Part shown: piece by piece, positions 43,034 to 52,436 of the stretch
How the letters are laid out: each line of letters starts with the position of its first letter
Numbering within the stretch: the stretch's first letter is position 1
Assembly (NCBI RefSeq): GCF_038502225.1
Contig: NC_091378.1
Span: forward strand, 1,660,244 to 1,724,243
DNA: 64,000 nt
Direction: 5' to 3'
DNA from: Cherax quadricarinatus
Taxonomy: Eukaryota; Arthropoda; Malacostraca; Decapoda; Parastacidae
The notes under the pieces: model-generated
What the model was told of the DNA's origin: nothing
What the model saw: only the letters and a program-made list of their open reading frames with translations
Database searches by the model: none
Program-made: the position numbers and the translations under genes

Positions 43034-44262
43034 TTAAGAAAGGAAACAGAAACGAGGCACTAAACTACAGACCTGTGTCTCTGACATGTATTGTGTGCAA
43101 AGTCATGGAGAAGATTATCAGGAGGAGAGTGGTCGAACACCTGGAAAGGAACAAGATTATAAATGAAAACCAGCATGGGTTCATGGAAGGCAAATCCTGT
43201 ATCACAAACCTCCTGGACTTTTATGACAAGGTAACAGAAGTAAGACACGAGAGAGAGAGGTGGGTAGATTGCGTTTTCCTAGACTGCAGGAAGGCCTTTG
43301 ACACAGTTCCCCACAAGAGATTAGTGCAGAAGCTGGAGGATCAGGCGCATGTAAAAGGGAGGGCACTGCAATGGATAAGGGAATACCTGACAGGGAGGCA
43401 GCAACGAGTCATGGTACGTGAAGAGGTATCACAGTGGGCGCCTGTTACGAGCGGGATCCCACAGGGGTCAGTTCTAGGACCAGTGCTATTTTTGATATAT
43501 GTGAACGACATGATGGAAGGAATAGACTCTGAAGTGTCCCTGTTCGCAGATGACGTGAAGTTGATGAGAAGAATTAAATCGGATGAAGATGAGGCAGGAC
43601 TGCAAAGAGACCTGGACAGGCTGGACATGTGGTCCAGTAACTGGCTTCTCGAATTCAATCCAGCCAAATGCAAAGTCATGAAGATTGGGGAGGGGCAAAG
43701 AAGACCGCAGACAGAGTATAGGCTAGGTGGACAAAGACTACAGACCTCACTCAGGGAGAAAGACCTTGGGGTGACCATAACACCGAGCACATCACCGGAG
43801 GCACACATCAACCAAATAACTGCTGCAGCATACGGGCGCCTGGCAAACCTGAGAATAGCGTTCCAATACCTTAATAAGGAATCGTTCAAGACACTGTACA
43901 CTGTGTATGTTAGGCCCATACTGGAGTATGCAGCACCAGTCTGGAACCCACACCTGGTCAAGCACGTCAAGAAGTTAGAGAAAGTACAAAGGTTTGCAAC
44001 AAGGCTAGTCCCAGAGCTCAAGGGAATGTCGTACGAGGAAAGGTTAAGGGAAATCGGACTGACGACACTGGAGGACAGAAGGGTCAGGGGATACATGATA
44101 ACGACATACAAGATACTGCGGGGAATAGACAAGGTGGACAGAGATGGGATGTTCCAGAGAGGGGACACAGGGACAAGGGGTCACATCTGGAAGCTGAAGA
44201 CTCAGACGAGTCACAGGGACGTTAGGAAGTATTTCTTCAGTCATAGAGTTGTCAGCAAGTAG
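43031..44262 (+). pseudogene. Non-LTR reverse transcriptase, N-terminally truncated
   Basis: RNA-directed DNA polymerase that copies the element RNA at a nicked target in the nucleus. Visible motifs in order: IFKKGN and NYRPVSLTCIVCKVMEKII (RT block 1-2), QHGF, FLDCRKAFDTVPHKRL (block A, first catalytic Asp), SGIPQGSVLGPVLFLIYVND (block B), LFADDVKLM (block C, FADD with the catalytic Asp pair), LEFNPAKCKVM, KDLGV, then the thumb and the WNPHLVKHVKKLEKVQR segment. All catalytic Asp are present and the frame is unbroken for 410 codons. The Asp/Glu endonuclease that should precede it is absent. The TAG at 44260-44262 follows VVSK and is followed in frame by NSLASEVVEAGTIHSFKKRY, so it most likely replaces a Trp TGG codon; the frame would otherwise end at 44361. 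Jockey/CR1-group is my best placement. The ATG upstream at 42877 belongs to unrelated sequence. Confidence 0.85.
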
Positions 44263-44437
44263 AATAGCCTAGCAAGTGAAGTAGTGGAGGCAGGAACCAT
44301 ACATAGTTTTAAGAAGAGGTATGACAAAGCTCAGGAAGCAGAGAGAGAGAGGACCCAGTAGCGATCAGTGAAGAGGCGGGGCCAGGAGCTGAGTCTCGAC
44401 CCCTGCAACCACAATTAGGTGAGTACAATTAGGTGAG

Positions 44438-44438
<1 letters not shown>
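43031..44438 (+). mobile_element. 5'-truncated non-LTR retrotransposon, family 1
   Basis: Starts inside the RT domain at the (CA)n tract, runs through the RT and thumb, and has a 3' untranslated part with AGGAGCTGAGTCTCGACCCC. It ends in two tandem copies of ACAATTAGGTGAGT before (AC)n. A short repeated 3' tail instead of poly(A) is typical of CR1-like elements. Endonuclease and ORF1 are missing. No target-site duplication could be found because both edges are microsatellite. Confidence 0.82.

Positions 44439-44482
<44 letters not shown>
44439..44482. repeat. (AC)n microsatellite
   Basis: About 21 AC units following the retroelement tail. Confidence 0.95.
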
Positions 44483-44484
<2 letters not shown>

Positions 44485-44610
44485 GCACACACAAAATGCG
44501 AGAAATCACGAAAGCACTTGGATATTCACTATTTTTCATAGTGGTTGTTTTCCATATTCTAATATCACCCGTTTCTGTGAAGATCTTATTGTATATATGT
44601 ATGTATCATA

Positions 44611-44611
<1 letters not shown>

Positions 44612-44688
<77 letters not shown>
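44612..44688. repeat. (TA)n microsatellite
   Basis: About 36 TA units, then a short GCGCACACACACA. Confidence 0.97.
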
Positions 44689-44691
<3 letters not shown>

Positions 44692-45087
44692 ACACACACA
44701 CAATACAGTCTCAAGCGTTTGTGTATTTGTCTGTATTCGTCAGAAGGTGGAGAGTTAAGGAGAGTGTTCAAGAAAGTGACTGTAAGGTTGAGTGTGTACT
44801 TGACATTTAATATGATCATGGAAGGTATATGCCAAACTATCAGGTGTACTTGTAACCAAGCGTAACTCTGCTCCCTGCAATATATGCTGGCTCTACTCTC
44901 AGTGATCCGCCGATAATCCACTGATCTACAAAGCTTTCTATTTGTATTTCCATGACTCTTATTAGATGATTTATGTACAGTGGTAAATGTGTGTTAATTT
45001 AGTGAACACAAGGAGTGATGGAGGCTCCGTTCTCCGTATCTGAGACTAACAAACTATATGTCTCACATTTCTAAGATGGTGGCTGAC
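44689..45087. other. Single-copy sequence, nothing recognised
   Basis: Short open frames only. Confidence 0.45.
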
Positions 45088-45510
45088 GGCAGATATAATA
45101 ATAATAATAATAATAGCATTACTAGTAGCAGTAGTAATAGTAGTACCCGTAGTAGTAGTAGTAGTAGTACTACCACTTCCACCACACCAACCACCACGAC
45201 CGCTACACCAACTACCACGACCACCACACCTACCACCACACCAAACACGACCATCACACCTACCACCACACCAAACACGACCACCACACCAGCCGCGACC
45301 ACACCAACCACGACCACCACACCTACCACCACACCTGGCACGACCACCACGATCAACACACCTACCACGACCACAACCACGCCTACCACGACCACACCTA
45401 CGATGACCACCACACCTAGCACCACCACTACACCTACCACCATCACCACTACAACTACCACACCTACCACCATCGCTTCACCTCCCACCACCACCACTAC
45501 ACCTGCCACA
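45088..45510. repeat. Trinucleotide compound: (AAT)n, (AGT)n, then ACC/ACA/CCT-rich
   Basis: After AAT and AGT runs (45095-45170), CACCACACCTACCACCACAC-type sequence continues to 45510. The plus frame from 45058 gives a Thr/Pro-rich stretch that looks mucin-like. The composition simply follows from ACC and CCT triplets, and the opposite strand is equally open (Val/Gly-rich), so I do not call a gene. Confidence 0.85.
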
Positions 45511-45554
45511 ACTCATTACATCTCTTCCCTAAGTTTTAACATCTGCCACAACGC

Positions 45555-45642
45555 CACATCACCCTCAACACCCGTCACAGTACCTCAACACCCGTCACAG
45601 CACCCTCAACACCCGTCAAAGCATCTCAACACCCGTCACAAG
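45555..45642. repeat. 18-bp direct repeat, four copies
   Basis: CTCAACACCCGTCACAG and close variants in loose tandem. Confidence 0.85.
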
Positions 45643-45775
45643 CAATATCCCCTTGAAACGGCCCCCATTAATATTTTTCCTCTCCCTTTCTTCCTCCCTG
45701 GAGTGCAGCTTAGCTGCTTCACCTGTAGCGGAAGCCAGCGCTTGAGATTACCTGTTTATCAGGAAGGTAGCGAGC

Positions 45776-45890
45776 TAGGGAGGGAGGGTAGATGGAGGGA
45801 GGGTAGACGGAGGGAAGGAGGGAGTGGGGGAGGGAAGGAGGGCAGAAGAGGGAGGGAAGGAGGGCAGAAGAGGGAGGGAAAAGATGGAGC
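45776..45890. repeat. GGGAGGGAGGAAGGA purine-rich tract
   Basis: Irregular GGGA, GGAA and AGGG tetramers, including two copies of GGAAGGAGGGCAGAAGAGGG. Four close GGG runs could support a G-quadruplex on the plus strand. Confidence 0.85.
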
Positions 45891-45949
45891 ATTATAGGGA
45901 GAGAAAAGATGGATGGAGTATTACATGAAAGAGGAGGAAGACAGAGATA

Positions 45950-46016
45950 CACACAAAGAGAGAGACAGAAACAGAGAAAGAGACACACAGAGAAAGACAC
46001 ACAGAGAAAGACACAC

Positions 46017-46100
<84 letters not shown>
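45950..46100. repeat. (GA)n with ACACAGAGAAAG lead-in
   Basis: Three GACACACAGAGAAA units precede about 38 GA units. Confidence 0.93.
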
Positions 46101-46103
<3 letters not shown>

Positions 46104-46189
46104 ATCTCACACCTTCAAAACTTTCACTTTTTTATCCATGACCTGAAAGAGATGTTTGGAAACAATTTTAGGCCAGTTAACCTCCCCTC

Positions 46190-46540
46190 CCACACCACCA
46201 CCAACACCGCTACCACCATCACCAACACCACCATCACACCAACACCACTACCACCATCACTACCACCACCATCACTACCACTACCACCATCACTACCACC
46301 ATCACCACCACCACCACTACTACCACCATCACCACCAACACCACTACCACCATCACTACTACCACCATCGCTACCACCACCAACAACACCACCACCATCC
46401 CAAACACCAACAACACCACCACCAACAGCAACACCACCATCACCAACAACAACACCAACACCACCACCACCACCCCCAACACCAACAACAGTAACACCAC
46501 CATCACCAACAACAACACCAACACCACCACTACCTTAACC
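46190..46540. repeat. ACC/ATC/ACA trinucleotide compound microsatellite
   Basis: ACCACC, ATCACT and ACCACCATC mixtures with later AACAAC runs; open in all frames on both strands. Confidence 0.93.
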
Positions 46541-46784
46541 AGCAAGTCATGGCATACAATTCTCCTAATTCTCTGGAAAACGATCTTAAATTCCAAGACA
46601 TTAATTAAGTAACAGGTTGCACAAATCTTCACCACCGAGTGAGTCATCCAGACTCATAACTGCAACCATTTTTAAATGTCTTACAATCAACAGTCTTCAA
46701 TTATTTATCTCCTGTGTTCCGTCAGAAATTGAAAAAAAAATATGTAAATATATGGAAGTGAGAAAACGTCTCGACAGCAGGTGT

Positions 46785-47572
46785 TAGTGTCGATGTAAAC
46801 AACGTGGGCAAGGTGACAGTGTTGATGTAAACAACGTGGGCAAGGTGACAGTGTTGATGTAAACAACGTGGGCAAGGTGACAGTGTTGATGTAAACAACG
46901 TGGGCAAGGTGACAGTGTCGATGTAAACAACGTGGGCAAGGTGAGTGTCGATGTAAACAACGTGGGCAAGGTGACAGTGTCGCTGTAAACAACGTGGGCA
47001 AGGTGACAGTGTCGATGTAAACAACGCGGACAAGGTGACAGTGTTGATGTAAACAACGTGGGCAAGGTGACAGTGTTGATGTAAACAACGTGGGCAAGGT
47101 GACAGTGTTGATGTAAACAACGTGGGCAAGGTGACAGTGTCGATGTAAACAACGTGGGCAAGGTGACAGTGTCGATGTAAACAACGCGGACAAGGTGACA
47201 GTGACGATGTAAACAACGCAGACAAGGTGACAGTGTCGATGTAAACAACGTGGGGAAGGTGACAGTGTCGATGTAAACAATGCCGACAAGGTGACAGTGT
47301 CGATGTAAACAACGTGGATGTAAACAACGTGGGGAAGGTGACAGTGTCGATGTAAACAATGCCGACAAGGTGACAGTGTCGATGTAAACAACGTGGGCAA
47401 TGTGACAGTGTCGATGTAAACAACGCGGACAAGGTGACAGTGCCGATGTAAACAACGTGGGCAAGGTGACAGTGTCGATGTAAACAACGTGGGCAAGGTG
47501 ACAGTGTCGATGTAAACAACGTGGGCAAGGTGACAGTGTCGATGTAAACAACGTGAGCAAGGTGACAGAGTA
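46785..47572. repeat. 32-bp minisatellite, about 25 units
   Basis: Unit: GATGTAAACAACGTGGGC + AAGGTGACAGTGTC. Variants: TTGATG for TCGATG (left part), CGCGGAC, TGCCGAC and GTGGGGA. A ~150-bp stretch carrying GTGGGGAAGG and TGCCGACAAGG is repeated at 47240-47300 and 47320-47380. Period 32 rotates the frame each unit. Confidence 0.95.
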
Positions 47573-47697
47573 AGAGAAGACAGCAGGTGTTAGGCACCTT
47601 AATATTACGTCTTGTTCCCACCAGGTGAGGAAGTATATAACGGGGTTCACCTTTTTCCCGTTTTCCTTCGTGTTACTTTCGAAGCTTAGGTAATTTT

Positions 47698-47757
47698 TTT
47701 AAGACCCGCGTCAGGAAACACTTGTCCTCTTTCCTGACGAACCTTACCTAACCTGAG
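47698..47757 (+). mobile_element. Interspersed repeat R2, short fragment
   Basis: AAGACCCGCGTCAGGAAACA, CTTGTCCTCTTTCCTGACG, CCTTACCTAACCTGAGG. It is the same end as in 24690-24756. Confidence 0.7.
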
Positions 47758-47974
47758 GAATTTTTTCACAGGAGAAACAAGAGATTTTTTCCCCTGACGT
47801 TCGTCTTAAATTATAACCTGTTCCGCCTATGGTCAACTGATGATACCTTTCCCTGGTTTACCCTTCCAAGGATGAAAAAAAAAATCATACAAAATACTGA
47901 CGTGATGTAAACAGAGACAAATGCAGTGTAAAGATATCCTTTTATTGGAATCCACTGCATGGGCGTCTCGCCCT

Positions 47975-48245
47975 TCCCGTAGCTGGGTTGGTAGCGCACT
48001 CACAAATCATGTTCCGTGGTTCGATCCCCGGTACGTGTGGAAACACTGGGGCGTGTTTTCTTAAGACACCTGCTGTCCATTTTCACCTATCAGTAAAATA
48101 GGTACCTGGGTGTTAGTCGACTGGTGAAAGTTGCATCCTGGAGACAAAACTGAACTAAGTTGTGGGAAATGCTCTGCATAACCAGGGACTTTGTGTAGTA
48201 TGTCAGTGATGTTAGCTATGGTCTGTATAAATTGTATCATAACAA
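47975..48245 (+). mobile_element. tRNA-derived SINE
   Basis: A box TAGCTGGGTTGG at 47980-47991 and B box GGTTCGATCCC at 48018-48028, spaced as in pol III promoters. The body has GTGTTTTCTTAAGACACCTG, AAATAGGTACCTGGGTGTTA and GTGGGAAATGCTCTGCATAA. The inverse copy at 29017-29328 has the same order with moderate divergence. This copy lacks the AATAAAG-(ATT)n tail and ends near TGTATCATAAC, so it is probably 3'-truncated. Confidence 0.82.
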
Positions 48246-49015
48246 TGCCCCGTTATCCTTTTTTTTCACTTCACAGGAAGTCGAGCTACAATAAGTTGAT
48301 GAATTTCTAACTACTTTTCATTCGAGTCAAAAATTACAAGAAAAAATTATGGCCTTTAATATTATATTGTTCTTAGAACATCAATTATAAGTTTTCAATT
48401 TTCTCTGGTATCTTACGAGAGCAATAATATTTACAGAGAACTATGTACAGGACCTTAAGGTTTCATTTCCACTCACACGAATAAAGTTACAAGTTATTAC
48501 CCGGAGATTTTCAGATCACCGGTGAATATATTTGACTTGGGACGTAATATACAGATAAGTCCCCCCACGATCACCTTCTTAAGTATAATGTAAAGGAATA
48601 CAACTCTGTTACAACAGAGGACTTCCAAGCAATGCACCTTGAGCTGTAGAGCAGCTGCTACTGCTTGCTGAGTGAAGGGATAACCTGGCATAAGGTAGGT
48701 CATGTAACACAGAGGTAGCTCGGGTTAACCAGAGACTGCTTGTTACACTAGTGCTTAACAACTCGCACTGTTACACTTAATATAAGATTTTAAGATCATT
48801 TAGTATATACAATAATTTTACATGATGCCGTTAAGTAATTTATGTTGGCCACAGATAATATTATACAGTCGGACTTCCTTACTTTAGCTGTTAATAAGGA
48901 AGAGCACAATATGATATTAAGTAAAATTGGCACAAAGTAATGTGGAAGGTGACCAGGCGTAACACCCTATAGACACGACCTCCCTCCACTAGTAGGTTTG
49001 TCCATTGGTGACTCC
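48246..49015. other. AT-rich single-copy sequence, nothing recognised
   Basis: No convincing reading frame, repeat or RNA. Open frames are under 70 codons. Confidence 0.5.
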
Positions 49016-49019
49016 GCCT

Positions 49020-49256
49020 ACCACTGCTCCACCTCATCTCTCATCAGTACATAACACCCATCTCCGAGAATATGCTTCACTTTTGTCAAGATTGATGGAT
49101 CGAACACATCGACTCCAGACTGAAGGACTGACTACCTCAAACTCCCAATCTTCCACCGTTTTCTGCACCGGACTGAAGAAGCCACTGCCTGGTGACACGT
49201 TTCCAAAATAAAGGTACCCAAATGTTGCACAAGTGTCACATTTATCGACTTTGCAC
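49020..49256 (+). mobile_element. GGCGAAACGTTT / AATAAAG module, ~235-bp copy
   Basis: ACTGAAGGACTGACTACCTC, AAACTCCCAATCTTCCACCG, GGACTGAAGAAGCCACTGCC, TGGTGACACGTTTCC, AATAAAGGTACCCAAATGTT and GTGTCACATTTATCGAC. Same layout as 29690-29875. Here GGCGAAAC has become GGTGACAC. Confidence 0.7.
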
Positions 49257-49354
49257 GAAATAACTGCCTGGCTGCTGAAGCCATTACCCAAGACATGGTC
49301 AGACAATGTGATCACATCTTCTGGTAGAAATAAAACAATAATAACTAATTTTTA

Positions 49355-49490
49355 AAGGGATGGAGGGGTAAGCCAGTGGAAGGCCTCGGTCAGATGACAA
49401 AAAGCTCCAGCTGCGGGTCATCATATGACTAAAACCAGCGTCAGGAAACACTTGTCCTCTTTCCTATCAATCTTACCCAACCTCCCTGGT
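49355..49490 (+). mobile_element. Interspersed repeat R2
   Basis: GGATGGAGGGGTAAGCCAGT, GGAAGGCCTCGGTCAGATGA, GCTGCGGGTCATCATATGAC, CAGCGTCAGGAAACACTTGT and CTTACCCAACCT. Confidence 0.75.
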
Positions 49491-49546
49491 AACACGCTCA
49501 AGATATATTCAAGACAGATAAAATAGATCTATAATATCTAGCCTTA

Positions 49547-49652
<106 letters not shown>

Positions 49653-49764
49653 AGCAAATGTTGGAAGGCAAAGTTGCAGGTGGTTATCATGAGTGTGTAT
49701 CCCACATGATAAGATAACATGATAGGCTACCTCTATCATACACTCAGGGAAGACTGAATATATT

Positions 49765-49856
49765 AAAATACTCCATGGAGTTGTTCCAGTCAGTGTGAAA
49801 GTGATTAAACACTCCATGGAGTCATTGCTGTCAGTCTGAACGTGATAAAACGCCCC
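49765..49856. repeat. ~45-bp direct repeat with ACTCCATGGAGT palindrome
   Basis: ACTCCATGGAGTTGTTCCAG and ACTCCATGGAGTCATTGCTG each precede TCAGT(G/C)TGAA and GTGAT(T/A)AAA. ACTCCATGGAGT is a perfect 12-bp palindrome. Confidence 0.8.
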
Positions 49857-50058
49857 ATGTAGTTCCTCCCACCAGTCATGCAGTTCCTCCTACCAGTCAT
49901 GTAGTTCCTCCCACCAGTCATGTAGTTCCTCCCACCAGTCATGTAGTTCCTCCCACCAGTCATGCAGTTCCTCCTACCAGTCATGTAGTTCCTCCCACCA
50001 GTCATGTAGTTCCTCCCACCAGTCATGCAGTTCCTCCCACCAGTCATGTAGTTCCTCT
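49857..50058. repeat. 21-bp minisatellite, nine to ten units
   Basis: Unit: CAGTCATGTAGTTCCTCCC + AC, with GCAGTT for GTAGTT and CTAC for CCAC. Confidence 0.93.
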
Positions 50059-50204
50059 TAAACTTTGACATTCTCGTAACTGTGAGCGTCTTCATTCACA
50101 ATATTTTTTTCTGGAAAGGAGAGTGTGGGTCCCTGAAGGCCCTTGGAGGCCCTGAAGATCTAGTGGCCAGTCACAAACGCTGATGGAGTTAGGGGCCACA
50201 CTAA

Positions 50205-51277
50205 CAGCAGTATGTTAGGGGGTCACATACACACTCCAAGTTCTAGAGTATGTTAGGGCCACACACACTCCAAGTTCTAGAGTATGTTAGGGCCACACAC
50301 ACTCCAAGTTCTAGAGTATGTTAGGGCCACACACACTCCAAGTTCTGCAGTATGTTAGGGCCACACACACTCCAAGTTCTAGAGTATGTTAGGGCCACAC
50401 ACACTCCAAGTTCTAGAGTATGTTAGGGCCACACACACTCCAAGTTCTAGAGTATGTTAGGGCCACACACACTCCAAGTTCTAGAGTATGTTAGGGCCAC
50501 ACACACTCCAAGTTCTAGAGTATGTTAGGGCCACACACACCAAATTCTAGAGTATGTTAGGGCCACACACACTCCAAGTTCTAGAGTATGTTAGGGCCAC
50601 ACACACTCCAAGTTCTAGAGTATGTTAGGGCCACACACACTCCAAGTTCTAGAGTATGTTAGGGCCACACACACTCCAAGTTCTAGAGTATGTTAGGGCC
50701 ACACACACTCCAAGTTCTGCAGTATGTTAGGGCCACACACACTCCAAGTTCTAGAGTATGTTAGGGCCACACACACTCCAAGTTCTACAGTATGTTAGGG
50801 CCACACACACTCCAAGTTCTAGAGTATGTTAGGGCCACACACACTCCAAGTTCTACAGTATGTTAGGGCCACACACACTCCAAGTTCTAGAGTATGTTAG
50901 GGCCACACACACTCCAAGTTCTACAGTATGTTAGGGCCACACACACTCCAAGTTCTAGAGTATGTTAGGGCCACACACACTCCAAGTTCTGCAGTATGTT
51001 AGGGCCACACACACTCCAAGTTCTAGAGTATGTTAGGGCCACACACACTCCAAGTTCTGCAGTATGTTAGGGCCACACACACTCCAAGTTCTAGAGTATG
51101 TTAGGGCCACACACACTCCAAGTTCTAGAGTATGTTAGGGCCACACACACTCCAAGTTCTAGAGTACGTTAGGGCCACACACACTCCAAGTTCTAGAGTA
51201 TGTTAGGGCCACACACACTCCAAGTTCTGCAGTATGTTAGGGCCATACACACTCCAAGTTCTGCAGTATGTTAGGGA
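50205..51277. repeat. 34-bp minisatellite, about 31 units
   Basis: Unit: GTTAGGGCCACACACACTC + CAAGTTCTAGAGTAT. Variants TCTGCAG and TCTACAG are confined mainly to 50700-51270 and often alternate with TCTAGAG, giving a 68-bp dimer. Confidence 0.95.
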
Positions 51278-51281
51278 GAGG

Positions 51282-51352
51282 GAGCTGATGTAGCCGAAAG
51301 TTCTTAGATTGTAAATGAAGTTAGGAACCTTAACTTAACCTTGTAAAACTGT

Positions 51353-51384
<32 letters not shown>

Positions 51385-51671
51385 TCACACTTGAGGCTGG
51401 GCCTTAAATTCCCAAAGACCACAATGGAAATAAGTCAGTTTGACTTTTTTTTGGGTTATCCTGGGTAATTTACACTATGCATGATAAACGTATTTATGAG
51501 TACCTATGCCTAAATAAACTTACTAATTTACTTAATTCCTCACGTAAACATCCCAGGGGAAAATGGATAACAATTATTCATTCTATTTCTCTCTCTCTTT
51601 ACACGGGGTTTTACAAGGTTAAGGTTCCTACCTTTATTTACTAGCTAAGAGCTGTTACCTACACCAGAGCT
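51282..51671. mobile_element. Fold-back (MITE-like) element with ~85-100-bp inverted ends
   Basis: Left end: GAGCTGATGTAGCCGAAAG, TTCTTAGATTGTAAATGAAG, TTAGGAACCTTAACTTAACC, TTGTAAAACTGTGTAAA then (GA)n. Right end, inverted: (CT)n, TTTACACGGGGTTTTACAA, GGTTAAGGTTCCTACC, TTTATTTACTAGCTAAGAG and ACACCAGAGCTC. The ~200-bp core holds GGGTTATCCTGGGTAATTTA. No transposase and no clear target duplication seen. Confidence 0.75.
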
Positions 51672-51869
51672 CTCTCGCTCTCTCTCTATTTATCTCTCTC
51701 CCTATCTTTGTCTGGTTTCTTTATCCATTCTACTGGACAAGCAACTTCATTCCAGTCTTCAGGTATATTTCTATACTTGCTTTCAAACTAAGTTGCATCT
51801 CTATTACACTCATCTATTATACGATAGACAAGCACGAGCAACAGGTATAAGGAAACATGGCTAATGTCT

Positions 51870-51940
51870 CCAATCGTCCCAGGATCGAACCCTGGGCCTT
51901 CGGTTGAGAGCCAAAGGCGCTATTCACGGTCCTCCACCTA
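51870..51940 (-). mobile_element. tRNA-like SINE head
   Basis: On the minus strand: GCGCCTTTGGCTCTCAACCG, AAGGCCCAGGGTTCGATCCT, GGGACG. T arm CCAGG-GTTCGAT-CCTGG is perfect and contains a B box. CCTTTGG/CCGAAGG forms an anticodon-like stem with a seven-base CTCTCAA loop. The flanks do not form an acceptor stem, so I call a SINE head and not a tRNA gene. Confidence 0.5.
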
Positions 51941-52039
51941 GTCCACGAGTCAGGAATGGAAGGATGACCAAGGAAGTGGTGCATACATGAGGTGAGAGAG
52001 AACTTGTGCATGGTGGGAATAAAACACAAGCACAGTCTA

Positions 52040-52090
52040 CAATTTTTTATTTTTGAAGAGACGTTTCGCCACTTGTGTTTCTAATAAGAC
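52040..52090 (-). mobile_element. GGCGAAACG module fragment
   Basis: Minus strand: TCTTATTAGAAACACAAGT, GGCGAAACGTCTCTTC. Confidence 0.5.
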
Positions 52091-52436
52091 TGTATGAAAT
52101 GTTCTGTAATAACCCACAGGGAGACACAAGCTCAGGAGATTAATTCAGCTGTATGTTTCGCTCCTCTTCAGGGGTCGTCTTACATAAGAACACAAAACAG
52201 GAAGAGCACTGCAGCAGGCTTACTGACCCATACTGGACAGGACCTTCTCAAACCTAAACCCACTGACAAAAATAGTTGCCCAACCCATTCCCACTGTTAC
52301 CCGAACCTATTTTCAATGCTGCCCAGATTAGCAGTTCTGCTGAAGAGGACCCCAGAAGGAGGTCGAAATACACAGATCAGTAAATTTTCCGAGTTTCTGT
52401 CTCCATGTGGGTTATTACTGAGCACTGACAAGTGTT

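Noticed and set aside
45058..45897. Thr/Pro-rich mucin-like gene
   Set aside because: Follows from ACC and CCT triplets. The opposite strand is as open, and there is no signal peptide or non-repeat domain.
51870..51940. Functional tRNA gene (CTC anticodon-like loop)
   Set aside because: T arm and anticodon arm fold, but no acceptor stem pairs and the D arm is poor; a SINE head explains it better.
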